From: Desulfotomaculum sp.
GTDB lineage: Bacteria; Bacillota; Desulfotomaculia; Desulfotomaculales; Nap2-2B
Direction of reading: 5' to 3'
Length of the DNA: 6,144 bases
Assembly: GCA_003485325.1 (NCBI GenBank)
Contig: DMZI01000025.1
Location: forward strand, 1-6,144
Shown here: positions 1 through 5,792 of the stretch, one piece after another
Position numbering within the stretch: the stretch's first letter is position 1
Layout: each line of letters opens with the position of its first letter
Translations under genes and position numbers: made by a program
Notes under the pieces: generated by a model
What the model saw: only the letters and a program-made list of their open reading frames with translations
What the model was told of the DNA's origin: nothing
The model's database searches: none

Positions 1-1847
1 AGGAAGGTCCGGCCGTCTTTGATATACGGAGCGACGTCCATGGCCTGGGCTGCGCCGTTGACCGTGAAGTTGGTGTCGTTGATGGTGAAGACCACGGTTG
101 CTTTTTGATCGCCAGGAGCTGGAGTTACTACGGTTGCGTTGACAACCGTAGTAACGACATCGTGCTTTTCTAAGTTGACATCATCTAAATCGCCTAACCA
201 ATCACATAAAGCCTCTCCTGATTTAACTTTAACTTTAATTGGTCCCTCTACTACGCTGCGGTTAACTTTATACTGGATATCACTGATCTTAATCGTGCTT
301 GCAGTAGAGCTGTCACTCTTGATATCAAATGTTAATAAATTACCATCTGTATCTGTATCAACATTTTCAATTTCCAGATCACCTGAAGTAACTTCGACTG
401 TGGGGTCTCCATCCCAAGCTACTTCGTCAGGTAATTCCAGTTCCAGTGTTTTACCGCCAATCAGAGCTTCCTTCTGGTTCTCGGTGATTGTAATATCGCC
501 TGCAACCTGACCGGCTTTACCAATTATCAAATCCTTGTTATCTGCGGTTACAGTTACAGGAGCAATGATTGTGGCAACAGGAATGTCGCCTGAAATTCCC
601 GCACTGCCTGATGCTTTGACAATTAAGTCGCCGGCTGCCAGATCCGGAGCAAGGTTAACCTTGATGTCTTTAAAAGTTATTTTACCTGCTGCGGTATTGG
701 CCCCTTGGGAAAATTTTATTTTACATTCGCGGTCATCATTTGCTAAAGTTATGCTTGCGACGCCAAAGCCACCTTCAGTTTTCTGAATGCCTGGATTGGC
801 CCACACCGCACCTACCGGTAAAGTCAAAACCAATGTACGTCCTGCAGGAATGCTGTTGTCAACATTTTCTTCAATAGTGAGTTCAGCAATTTCCTGATCT
901 TCACGTCCGGCAAGCACTTCGGGAATAGCGCCCAGGCTGGTTTCAAAACCGTAGTCTGCGTATTTACCAACGAGTAAAGAGGACGGTGTTAAACTAGAAT
1001 CGCCGCTTACGCTTACTTTAACATCTCCATTCTTAGCATCGGTCCCGGGGATTATATCGGCTACTATACGGTAGAAACCTTTGTAATTGTCCTCGTTGCA
1101 AACTACAATAAGGGTTCTCCCGTCTACTGTGTAGAAAACATCTTCAGATGGATCCCCGCTTCCGCTAATGTCAAGTACATCACCATTGCTGTCGTTGTTG
1201 TCATCGAATATTACCCATTCGAAATTAGCGGGCAGCTTGAACTTTAGGCTTGTAGTAGTTTTATCAAGGGCACCTGCAGTATTTTCTTTGACATTGATCT
1301 TTATTTTGCCGTTTTCTGTTCCGTTATCGCCAAAAGTTGGCACGTCTACAACAGAAAGTGTTACTTCACCGTCTGAAGTCCGGCCTACAACAACTGTACC
1401 GCTGGGCAGCTGACCTTTTACGCTGGTGACAGTTAATTCTATATCACCGCTAAAACCATCAGGAATGTCGATGCTTTTGAGGCCTATTTTAACGGTGTAT
1501 TCTTCCGTGCCGCCAAAGCTACCAAAATTAAGGTCTAACTTGAACTCATTGTCAGTTCCCAAATTCGAAAGAGCAGCTACATCAGCATCATTTTCAAGTA
1601 CAGTAAAATCATCTACGTCTAGTACAAAATCAGCAGGAAGTGAGAATATTGCTGCACTGTCTTGAGCAAAGGGATCGATCTTAATATATAGGGTTCCTAA
1701 ATCTCTGTCATCACCAGTATCTACTGTCGGCACTGTGAGTGATTCATAAGTAGTACCAGCCGCCGCCGGGCCGACCATTGGCACCAGCATCGTTACCAGC
1801 AGCGCCAGTGTCGCTAAAATAGCAATCAATTTTTTAGATTTGCGCAC
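1..1847 (-). CDS. S-layer-like secreted protein with C-terminal copper-amine-oxidase-like domain (3' end beyond window)
   Basis: The frame is open from a GTG at 1847 to the left edge, giving 615 codons without a stop. Residues 1-30 form a classic signal peptide: a basic start (MRKSKK), a hydrophobic core rich in Leu/Ala/Val, and a likely cleavage after the AAA at 28-30. The mature part is Asp/Glu/Thr/Val-rich with almost no Cys, as in surface adhesins and S-layer proteins. About four degenerate repeats begin near residues 50, 183, 320 and 450. The last three share the pattern I-x-E-N, then a Gly or Lys, alternating L-x-L-x-LP and a Trp. From about residue 585 (VVFTIND...FTVNG...APYIKDGRTFL) the protein matches the start of the copper amine oxidase N-terminal-like domain (PF07833 type), common at the ends of clostridial cell-surface proteins. 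This domain does not imply oxidase activity. It is probably a wall-associated or structural surface protein; the substrate is unknown. The start is fixed by AAGGAGGG nine bases upstream and the signal peptide behind it. The adhesin part is AT-rich while the final 100 bases are GC-rich. Confidence 0.88.
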   Translation of the reverse strand, partial: MRKSKKLIAILATLALLVTMLVPMVGPAAAGTTYESLTVPTVDTGDDRDLGTLYIKIDPFAQDSAAIFSLPADFVLDVDDFTVLENDADVAALSNLGTDNEFKLDLNFGSFGGTEEYTVKIGLKSIDIPDGFSGDIELTVTSVKGQLPSGTVVVGRTSDGEVTLSVVDVPTFGDNGTENGKIKINVKENTAGALDKTTTSLKFKLPANFEWVIFDDNNDSNGDVLDISGSGDPSEDVFYTVDGRTLIVVCNEDNYKGFYRIVADIIPGTDAKNGDVKVSVSGDSSLTPSSLLVGKYADYGFETSLGAIPEVLAGREDQEIAELTIEENVDNSIPAGRTLVLTLPVGAVWANPGIQKTEGGFGVASITLANDDRECKIKFSQGANTAAGKITFKDIKVNLAPDLAAGDLIVKASGSAGISGDIPVATIIAPVTVTADNKDLIIGKAGQVAGDITITENQKEALIGGKTLELELPDEVAWDGDPTVEVTSGDLEIENVDTDTDGNLLTFDIKSDSSTASTIKISDIQYKVNRSVVEGPIKVKVKSGEALCDWLGDLDDVNLEKHDVVTTVVNATVVTPAPGDQKATVVFTINDTNFTVNGAAQAMDVAPYIKDGRTF

Positions 1848-1856
1848 TAAATATTT

Positions 1857-1864
1857 CCCTCCTT
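1857..1864 (-). promoter_or_regulatory. Ribosome binding site of the surface-protein gene
   Basis: On the minus strand this reads AAGGAGGG and ends nine bases before the GTG at 1847. It is a strong match to the 16S rRNA tail and decides the GTG start, since no ATG gives an intact signal peptide. Confidence 0.8.
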
Positions 1865-1921
1865 GTTAAAATTAAAAAGCTTCATTTCAATAACGGGCCG
1901 GCTATCCCTTTTAAGCCTTAA

Positions 1922-1931
1922 CACCTCCTTT
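1922..1931 (-). promoter_or_regulatory. Orphan Shine-Dalgarno-like motif (AAAGGAGGTG) in the surface-protein leader
   Basis: The minus strand carries AAAGGAGGTG, close to a perfect anti-SD complement, 74 bases upstream of the surface-protein start. No ATG, GTG or TTG lies at a usable distance after it. The only in-frame option, a GTG at 1924, sits inside the motif itself. That frame runs 25 codons and stops with a TAG (1849-1847) whose G is the first base of the surface-protein GTG. The motif may be an mRNA-stabilising SD (STAB-SD) like that known for cry3A transcripts, a standby site for ribosomes, or chance. The match is seen; the role is inferred. Confidence 0.45.
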
Positions 1932-2025
1932 AATTGATGCTGCGTTGTTTTTCTGGGAGTAGAGCTGCGTACGTTGGAGCGTCTGATAATTGATTGGCTG
2001 GTTAAAAAATGAACTCTAATCTGTT

Positions 2026-2179
2026 AGACACAAAAATTTTCCCGAAAGTTCCAAGGATCAAGGAAAAATTTTTTCTAATTGTGTCTTCCCTGGTTGTCCG
2101 GGAAAAAACCTCCCGTAATTCCAGTAAAATTGTTGGCGCCTTAAAAGGGCTTATCCAGCCTCAAGTTTTGAGAAAACTT
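2026..2179. other. Structured divergent intergenic region with three inverted repeats
   Basis: This AT-rich stretch between the divergent surface-protein and zinc-ribbon genes holds three potential hairpins. AGACACAA (2026-2033) pairs with TTGTGTCT (2079-2086), with further imperfect A/T pairing inside. CGGGA (2099-2103) pairs with TCCCG (2111-2115) around a seven-base loop. AAGTTTT (2163-2169) pairs with AAAACTT (2173-2179) around GAG. A weak sigma-A-like pair, TTGAGA at 2168 and TAAATT at 2190 with a 16-base spacer, overlaps the last repeat, so that repeat could act as an operator for the zinc-ribbon gene. I recognise no known riboswitch consensus. The rest of 1848-2224 holds only the SD motifs listed separately and no gene I can support. 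Confidence 0.35.
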
Positions 2180-2224
2180 CACCGAATAATAAATTATCAA
2201 AGACAACATAAAGGGGATAATACG

Positions 2225-2452
2225 ATGGTTAAAAAATGCTGCAGTGTTTGCAACGGTGAAAGCTACAGTTCAAGCTCCAGGGACAGGTGGATCTGCCCTT
2301 ACTGTGAGCACGACCTGACAGACAATCAGACAAATATCGCATACCAAAAAAAGCTTTTGGAATTTTCCCGGGATAAGATCATCAAAGACCGGAGCGAGCC
2401 CTATTGCCGGGAAAGGATTGTTTTTCAGCCGGTATTTAACGGGTCATTGTAG
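2225..2452 (+). CDS. Small zinc-ribbon protein, function unknown
   Basis: A 75-residue protein starting MVKKCCSVC. It carries two Cys knuckles, C6-x2-C9 and C24-P-Y-C27, separated by a short Ser-rich loop, which is the layout of a single treble-clef or zinc-ribbon site able to bind one zinc ion. The C-terminal half is charged (many Arg, Lys, Asp) and without clear motifs; I do not recognise the family. It is probably cytoplasmic, as there is no signal peptide or membrane segment. The ATG at 2225 is chosen because AAGGGGA ends seven bases before it and the first Cys knuckle follows at once. The frame is open back to an ATG at 2009, but that codon has no ribosome binding site and the extra 72 residues look non-coding. 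The gene lies 61 bases before the cyclic di-GMP gene on the same strand with no terminator visible between, so the two may be co-transcribed. It could be a regulator or a nucleic-acid or protein-binding accessory factor. Confidence 0.65.
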   Translation: MVKKCCSVCNGESYSSSSRDRWICPYCEHDLTDNQTNIAYQKKLLEFSRDKIIKDRSEPYCRERIVFQPVFNGSL

Positions 2453-2513
2453 AGCGGGCATTTAGACCGGGCAGGAAGGTAAAAAAAGGGGTGCAGCTTG
2501 GAGAGAAAATAAG

Positions 2514-4466
2514 ATGAATCTAGAGAGCGAAAAGAAAAAAGAAATACGCGGCCGCGTCGGCGCCTCTCATTTGTTTTCTTCGCTGATCAGGGATCCAAAG
2601 GCGCCGGAATTCAAAACCAAATCCCGGGCCGATCTTGTTTACATAGTTTTCCCTTTGATAATTGCCATGCTGACTTTATTTATCCCGGGAGGCAAGCTGT
2701 CTTACAGTTGGGTTGCGTTTTTTCTGCCCATTCTGGTCACTTCCTCAATAATGGGCAAGAATGCCGGGTTGATTATGTCAACCATATGCATCGGTGTTTT
2801 ATTTTTTTACGATAGGTTTTTCCCTTCCGGAGTTTTCGTCATCCAGCTTTCGGGAGAGGAACCAAAATTTATTGCCGCATGCATAATGTATTTAATAAGC
2901 TGGTTTATCGGAGGGCTGTCGGACATGGAGGCGCAGCAGCGGCGCGGCGAGCTGAACAGCCGGCTTTCCCTTGAGGGGCTGGTCAACGCGGTTGAGCGCA
3001 AGAGAGCGGAAGAGGAAATGAGTTTATCCGGGGAGCGTTTTTTGAAGGCGTACAGCGCCAGCCCCAACCTCATGCTGATCATAGGCTGTTCCGATCACAG
3101 GGTCATTGATATAAACAAGGGTTTCTTGAATGTTACGGGGCGTATACGGCAGGAAGTCGTCGGGCGGACAGTGGCGGAGCTTAATTTATGGACGGACCTG
3201 ATGGCCTATTCGAAAGCGGTCATGGCGATTCAGGAGCAGGAAGTGATTCATAACTTTGAAATAAAGTTCAATAAAAAAGACGGGCAGTGGGGCATAGGGC
3301 TGCTGTCCGCTGATACGATAAACTTAGGCGGGGAAAAATGCATCCTTTTTGTGATGAACGACATTTCTCAAAGGAAAAAAGCCGAGGAGCGCCTTACCTA
3401 CCTGAGCATGCACGACTCACTCACCGGGCTTTACAACAGGGCCTATTTTGAAGAGGAGATGCGCCGCCTGGAGGAGGGGCGGCATAGTTCGGTTGGAATG
3501 ATTATTTGCGATGTGGACGGCCTCAAGCTGATCAATGACACCTTCGGCCACAGTACCGGAGACGGTCTGCTGGTTGCGGCCGCGGGAGTAATCAAGAATC
3601 CTTTCCGCACCGGGGATATGGTATCGAGAATCGGCGGCGATGAATTTGCCGTTCTTTTGCCCGACTGCGACAGGCAGCAGGTTGAAAGCGCCTGCCGCAG
3701 GATTGCCTTTAACGTAAAGAGATATAATGAAAAGCACCCCGAACTGCCCTTGAGCATTTCGATGGGTTTCGCAGTCCGCAAGGGAACATCGGTCAGCATG
3801 TTGGATCTTTTCAAAGAAGCGGACGACAATATGTCGCGGGAAAAACTGCATCGCAGCCGCAGCGCGCGCAGCGCTATCGTGCAGGCCCTGATGAAAACGC
3901 TTGAAGCCAGGGATTTCATTACTGAAAACCATTCAAAAAGGCTGCAGGGCTTGGTTACCAATTTGGCCAGGGCAGCCGGCCTGCCGGATTATAAGTTGTC
4001 CGACCTCCGCCTTCTGGCAAGGTTCCATGACATAGGCAAGATAGGTTTGGCGGACCGCATACTATTCAAACCGGGCCCCCTGACCGCCGGGGAGGTTTTG
4101 GAAATGCAGCGCCACTGTGAGATAGGAAGCCGCATCGCCCAGTCGGTGCCCGATCTCCTGCCGATCGCGGACTGGGTTCTCAAACATCATGAATGGTGGA
4201 ACGGGCAGGGTTATCCTTTGCAGCTGAAGGGTGAAGAAATTCCATTGGAATGCCGGATTCTGGCAATCGCGGACGCGTATGAGGCGATGACCGGCAACCG
4301 CCCGTACAGAAACGCCATCAGCAAGGAAAGAGCTGTTGACGAGATTAGAAAATACGCCGGCCTGCAATTTGATCCTTTGATTGCTGATTACTTTATTGAA
4401 AGCCTGGAGGATAGCAAAAATAACCTGATTATACTGGATCCCCATATTATAAACCTCAGACAATGA
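2514..4466 (+). CDS. Membrane-anchored PAS-GGDEF-HD-GYP cyclic di-GMP synthase/phosphodiesterase
   Basis: A 650-residue bifunctional signalling protein. Residues 41-135 form four hydrophobic segments (about 41-57, 64-80, 84-99, 119-135), like the KdpD-type DUF4118 membrane module. A charged, probably coiled-coil linker (136-172) leads to a PAS domain (about 174-290), whose ligand is unknown. The GGDEF domain (about 291-445) has an intact GGDEF (374-378), the metal-binding Asp in CDVDG (333) and NDTFGH (341-346), so diguanylate cyclase activity is expected. An RTGD motif (365-368) matches the RxxD product-inhibition site. The HD-GYP domain (about 450-630) has HDIGK (505-509), H534, HHEWWNGQGYP (558-568), D587 and NRPYR, so it should hydrolyse cyclic di-GMP. 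Asn563 stands where many members have Asp, a variant I recall as common in Firmicutes. The start is ATG 2514, with GGAG ten bases upstream; the GTG at 2491 and TTG at 2499 nearby are out of frame or hit stops. It could control motility, biofilm or sporulation, but no target lies in the window. Which activity dominates cannot be read from sequence. Confidence 0.93.
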   Translation: MNLESEKKKEIRGRVGASHLFSSLIRDPKAPEFKTKSRADLVYIVFPLIIAMLTLFIPGGKLSYSWVAFFLPILVTSSIMGKNAGLIMSTICIGVLFFYDRFFPSGVFVIQLSGEEPKFIAACIMYLISWFIGGLSDMEAQQRRGELNSRLSLEGLVNAVERKRAEEEMSLSGERFLKAYSASPNLMLIIGCSDHRVIDINKGFLNVTGRIRQEVVGRTVAELNLWTDLMAYSKAVMAIQEQEVIHNFEIKFNKKDGQWGIGLLSADTINLGGEKCILFVMNDISQRKKAEERLTYLSMHDSLTGLYNRAYFEEEMRRLEEGRHSSVGMIICDVDGLKLINDTFGHSTGDGLLVAAAGVIKNPFRTGDMVSRIGGDEFAVLLPDCDRQQVESACRRIAFNVKRYNEKHPELPLSISMGFAVRKGTSVSMLDLFKEADDNMSREKLHRSRSARSAIVQALMKTLEARDFITENHSKRLQGLVTNLARAAGLPDYKLSDLRLLARFHDIGKIGLADRILFKPGPLTAGEVLEMQRHCEIGSRIAQSVPDLLPIADWVLKHHEWWNGQGYPLQLKGEEIPLECRILAIADAYEAMTGNRPYRNAISKERAVDEIRKYAGLQFDPLIADYFIESLEDSKNNLIILDPHIINLRQ

Positions 4467-4472
4467 TCAGTT

Positions 4473-5315
4473 TTACGGACCGCCTTTTTTGGAGAGAATC
4501 TCCTGTATTCCAGCCAGCCCTTCCAGCGCCCCGCAGGCAATTGATAAATGAGGCTCTGCAATCTCAGGTTCCCGCGGGTTGATGCGGACTACAAGAGCCC
4601 GGCGGCTTGAACCCAGCCTTTCGCTTAAATTGCGGATTGTACTTATTGCTGTTCCCGCCCCTATTTCAATTACAACAAGAAGTTCCTGGCGGCGCCTGTT
4701 TAAAAAAAGTTGAAACCTGTCTTCCTGGTTATCAGAACGGTTGCTTAACCAGGAATAATCCCCGAACATCAGGATATTTGGCCTGGCTGTTGCGCCGCAA
4801 TGGGGGCACTCCGGAATACGCCCGGCAAGCATGGTGCTTTCGTCAACGGGTACTTCTTCTTTGTTGCTCCAGATAACCGTCCCGCATGGTTTTACACACT
4901 GCAGAAGGTGAATTGAACCATGCACCTCCCAGATTTTTTCTTCACTGAAGCCTGCTTTTTGGAATTGTCCGTCTACATTCGAAGTTACCACAAAATAATC
5001 CAGGTTATAATTCAAAATCCATTGCCGCAAAATGTTGAATCCGTGATGAGGAATTGTGGAGCGGTACAGGTTTGCGCGGTGGCCGTAAAACCCCCAGCCA
5101 AAAGCGGGGTCCCTTTCAAAGTGGGAGGGGTTGGCGGCGCTGATAAAGCTCATGCCGAGGCGCTCGTACGCCGGGTAGGCGTTCCAGAAGCCCTGATGGC
5201 CGCGAAAGTCGGGCAGTCCCGAATCAACGCCCATTCCCGCGCCGGCGGTGATAACCATTGCCCCGGCCTTCTTAATTGCACGGGCTGCGATTTCGAATTT
5301 TTCCAAAAGCTCCAT
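4473..5315 (-). CDS. Sir2-family NAD-dependent protein deacetylase (sirtuin)
   Basis: A 280-residue cytoplasmic sirtuin, the usual length for a bacterial family member. Sirtuins remove acetyl or other acyl groups from lysines, consuming NAD+ and releasing nicotinamide and O-acyl-ADP-ribose. Visible motifs: the NAD-binding GAGMGVDSGLPDFRG (25-39), TSNVDG (111-116), the catalytic His132 in EVHGS, four zinc ligands C140, C144, C170 and C173, RPNILMFGD (178-186), GAGTAIS (219-225) and INPRE (245-249). The TSNVDGQF and GAGTAIS forms differ from the TQNID and GTS of CobB-type enzymes. They point to a separate bacterial branch that also has conserved AYP...RLG and WGFYGHR segments, seen here at 46-54 and 74-80. 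The start ATG has GGGAGT eight bases upstream. It converges with the cyclic di-GMP gene, with six bases between stops and no terminator, and its 5' end faces the divergent Cys-rich gene. Substrate choice (deacetylase, deacylase or ADP-ribosyl transfer) cannot be settled from sequence. Confidence 0.92.
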   Translation of the reverse strand: MELLEKFEIAARAIKKAGAMVITAGAGMGVDSGLPDFRGHQGFWNAYPAYERLGMSFISAANPSHFERDPAFGWGFYGHRANLYRSTIPHHGFNILRQWILNYNLDYFVVTSNVDGQFQKAGFSEEKIWEVHGSIHLLQCVKPCGTVIWSNKEEVPVDESTMLAGRIPECPHCGATARPNILMFGDYSWLSNRSDNQEDRFQLFLNRRRQELLVVIEIGAGTAISTIRNLSERLGSSRRALVVRINPREPEIAEPHLSIACGALEGLAGIQEILSKKGGP

Positions 5316-5351
5316 TTCGCTTTACTCCCAACTAAAATAATTTAAGATTTA

Positions 5352-5360
5352 TGGTATAAT
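5352..5360 (+). promoter_or_regulatory. Extended -10 promoter of the Cys-rich gene
   Basis: TGGTATAAT is a perfect sigma-A -10 box (5355-5360) preceded by the TGn extension. There is no good -35 at 17 bases (CTAAAA at 5332), which the extension can replace. It lies 39 bases before the ATG at 5400, leaving a leader of about 33 bases with GAAAGGAG at 5384-5391. Confidence 0.7.
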
Positions 5361-5399
5361 TTTAGCAGACTATACGGATGTAAGAAAGGAGATTGATCA

Positions 5400-5600
5400 A
5401 TGGAATGTCATGTTGATTTGAACAAGAAAAAATGCTCCTGCACATACGAATCATGCTCGCGCAAGGGGAAGTGCTGTGAATGCATTGAATACCACTGGAA
5501 AATGCGTCAGTTGCCGGGCTGCCTTTTCCCTCCGGAAGATGAAAAAACCTATGACCGTTCCCTGGAAAGATTTATAAAAATTTATTCACGCAAACCTTAA
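5400..5600 (+). CDS. Small eight-cysteine protein, DUF6485-like
   Basis: A 66-residue protein with Cys at 3, 12, 14, 19, 25, 26, 28 and 41, clustered in CSCTYESC and KGKCCEC. It then has a conserved-looking LPGCLFP segment and a TYDRSLERFIKIYS tail. The pattern agrees with my recollection of the DUF6485 family of small clostridial and archaeal Cys-rich proteins; no function is known to me for that family. The Cys count suggests it binds one or two metal ions or an Fe-S cluster, which is inference. There is no signal peptide, so it is likely cytoplasmic. The start is well supported by GAAAGGAG eight bases upstream and an extended -10 promoter, and the gene ends just before a strong terminator, so it is probably a single-gene transcript. 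It is divergent from the sirtuin gene, with 84 bases between starts; shared control is possible but not shown. Confidence 0.88.
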   Translation: MECHVDLNKKKCSCTYESCSRKGKCCECIEYHWKMRQLPGCLFPPEDEKTYDRSLERFIKIYSRKP

Positions 5601-5631
5601 TAACTGCAGTATCGTAAAAAGGCCTGTTTTT

Positions 5632-5690
5632 AAAACCTCGTGCTTTTAGGAAAGTTCATAACATTGAACTTTCCGGCAGGGGTTTTTTAT
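5632..5690 (+). terminator. Intrinsic terminator after the Cys-rich gene
   Basis: GGAAAGTTCA (5649-5658) and TGAACTTTCC (5665-5674) form a perfect 10-bp stem with a six-base loop. An outer stem adds TGC/GCA and AAAACC (5632-5637) with GGTTTT (5681-5686). A run of six T follows from 5683. It starts about 30 bases after the stop codon at 5600 and ends the single-gene transcript. Confidence 0.85.
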
Positions 5691-5700
5691 TTTTTATACT

Positions 5701-5740
5701 GTTAAAAAATAACGGTTGTTAAAAAACATAAATATTTATG
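5701..5740 (+). repeat. Direct repeat and 14-base palindrome upstream of the amidase gene
   Basis: GTTAAAAAA occurs at 5701-5709 and again at 5718-5726, a period of 17 bases. It is followed directly by CATAAATATTTATG (5727-5740), a perfect 14-base palindrome. The sites lie between the previous terminator and the amidase start, where a promoter must sit, so they are candidate regulator-binding or promoter elements. A weak sigma-A-like pair, TTGTTA (5716) and TATGAG (5737), has a 15-base spacer. Confidence 0.35.
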
Positions 5741-5747
5741 AGATTGT

Positions 5748-5777
5748 AAACTCTTATCTTTAAGAAAGAGTTTTTTT
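5748..5777 (+). terminator. Terminator-like hairpin in the amidase leader
   Basis: AAACTCTT (5748-5755) pairs with AAGAGTTT (5766-5773). A short inner TCT/AGA stem sits past a one-base bulge. The hairpin is followed by a T run ending at 5777. It stands only five bases before the amidase ribosome binding site and well after the terminator of the previous gene. It may attenuate transcription into the amidase gene if the promoter lies near 5701-5745, or it may be a backup terminator with a promoter masked here. Confidence 0.55.
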
Positions 5778-5792
5778 GTTTTGGGGGAGACC

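Noticed and set aside
139..1665. Four plus-strand ORFs of 79-123 residues
   Set aside because: They are Ser/Thr/Leu-rich antisense shadows of the minus-strand surface-protein gene, without ribosome binding sites.
2009..2224. N-terminal extension of the zinc-ribbon protein from the ATG at 2009
   Set aside because: No SD in front of 2009, sequence without motifs, and a good SD with ATG exists at 2225.
1848..2224. Known riboswitch, such as a cyclic di-GMP riboswitch, near the signalling gene
   Set aside because: I do not see the conserved core of any riboswitch class I know; only generic inverted repeats are present.
2807..4463. Minus-strand ORFs opposite the cyclic di-GMP gene
   Set aside because: They overlap a gene with complete domain structure, lack SD sites and show no recognisable motifs.
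4607..5345. Plus-strand ORFs opposite the sirtuin gene
   Set aside because: Antisense shadows of a well-supported gene.
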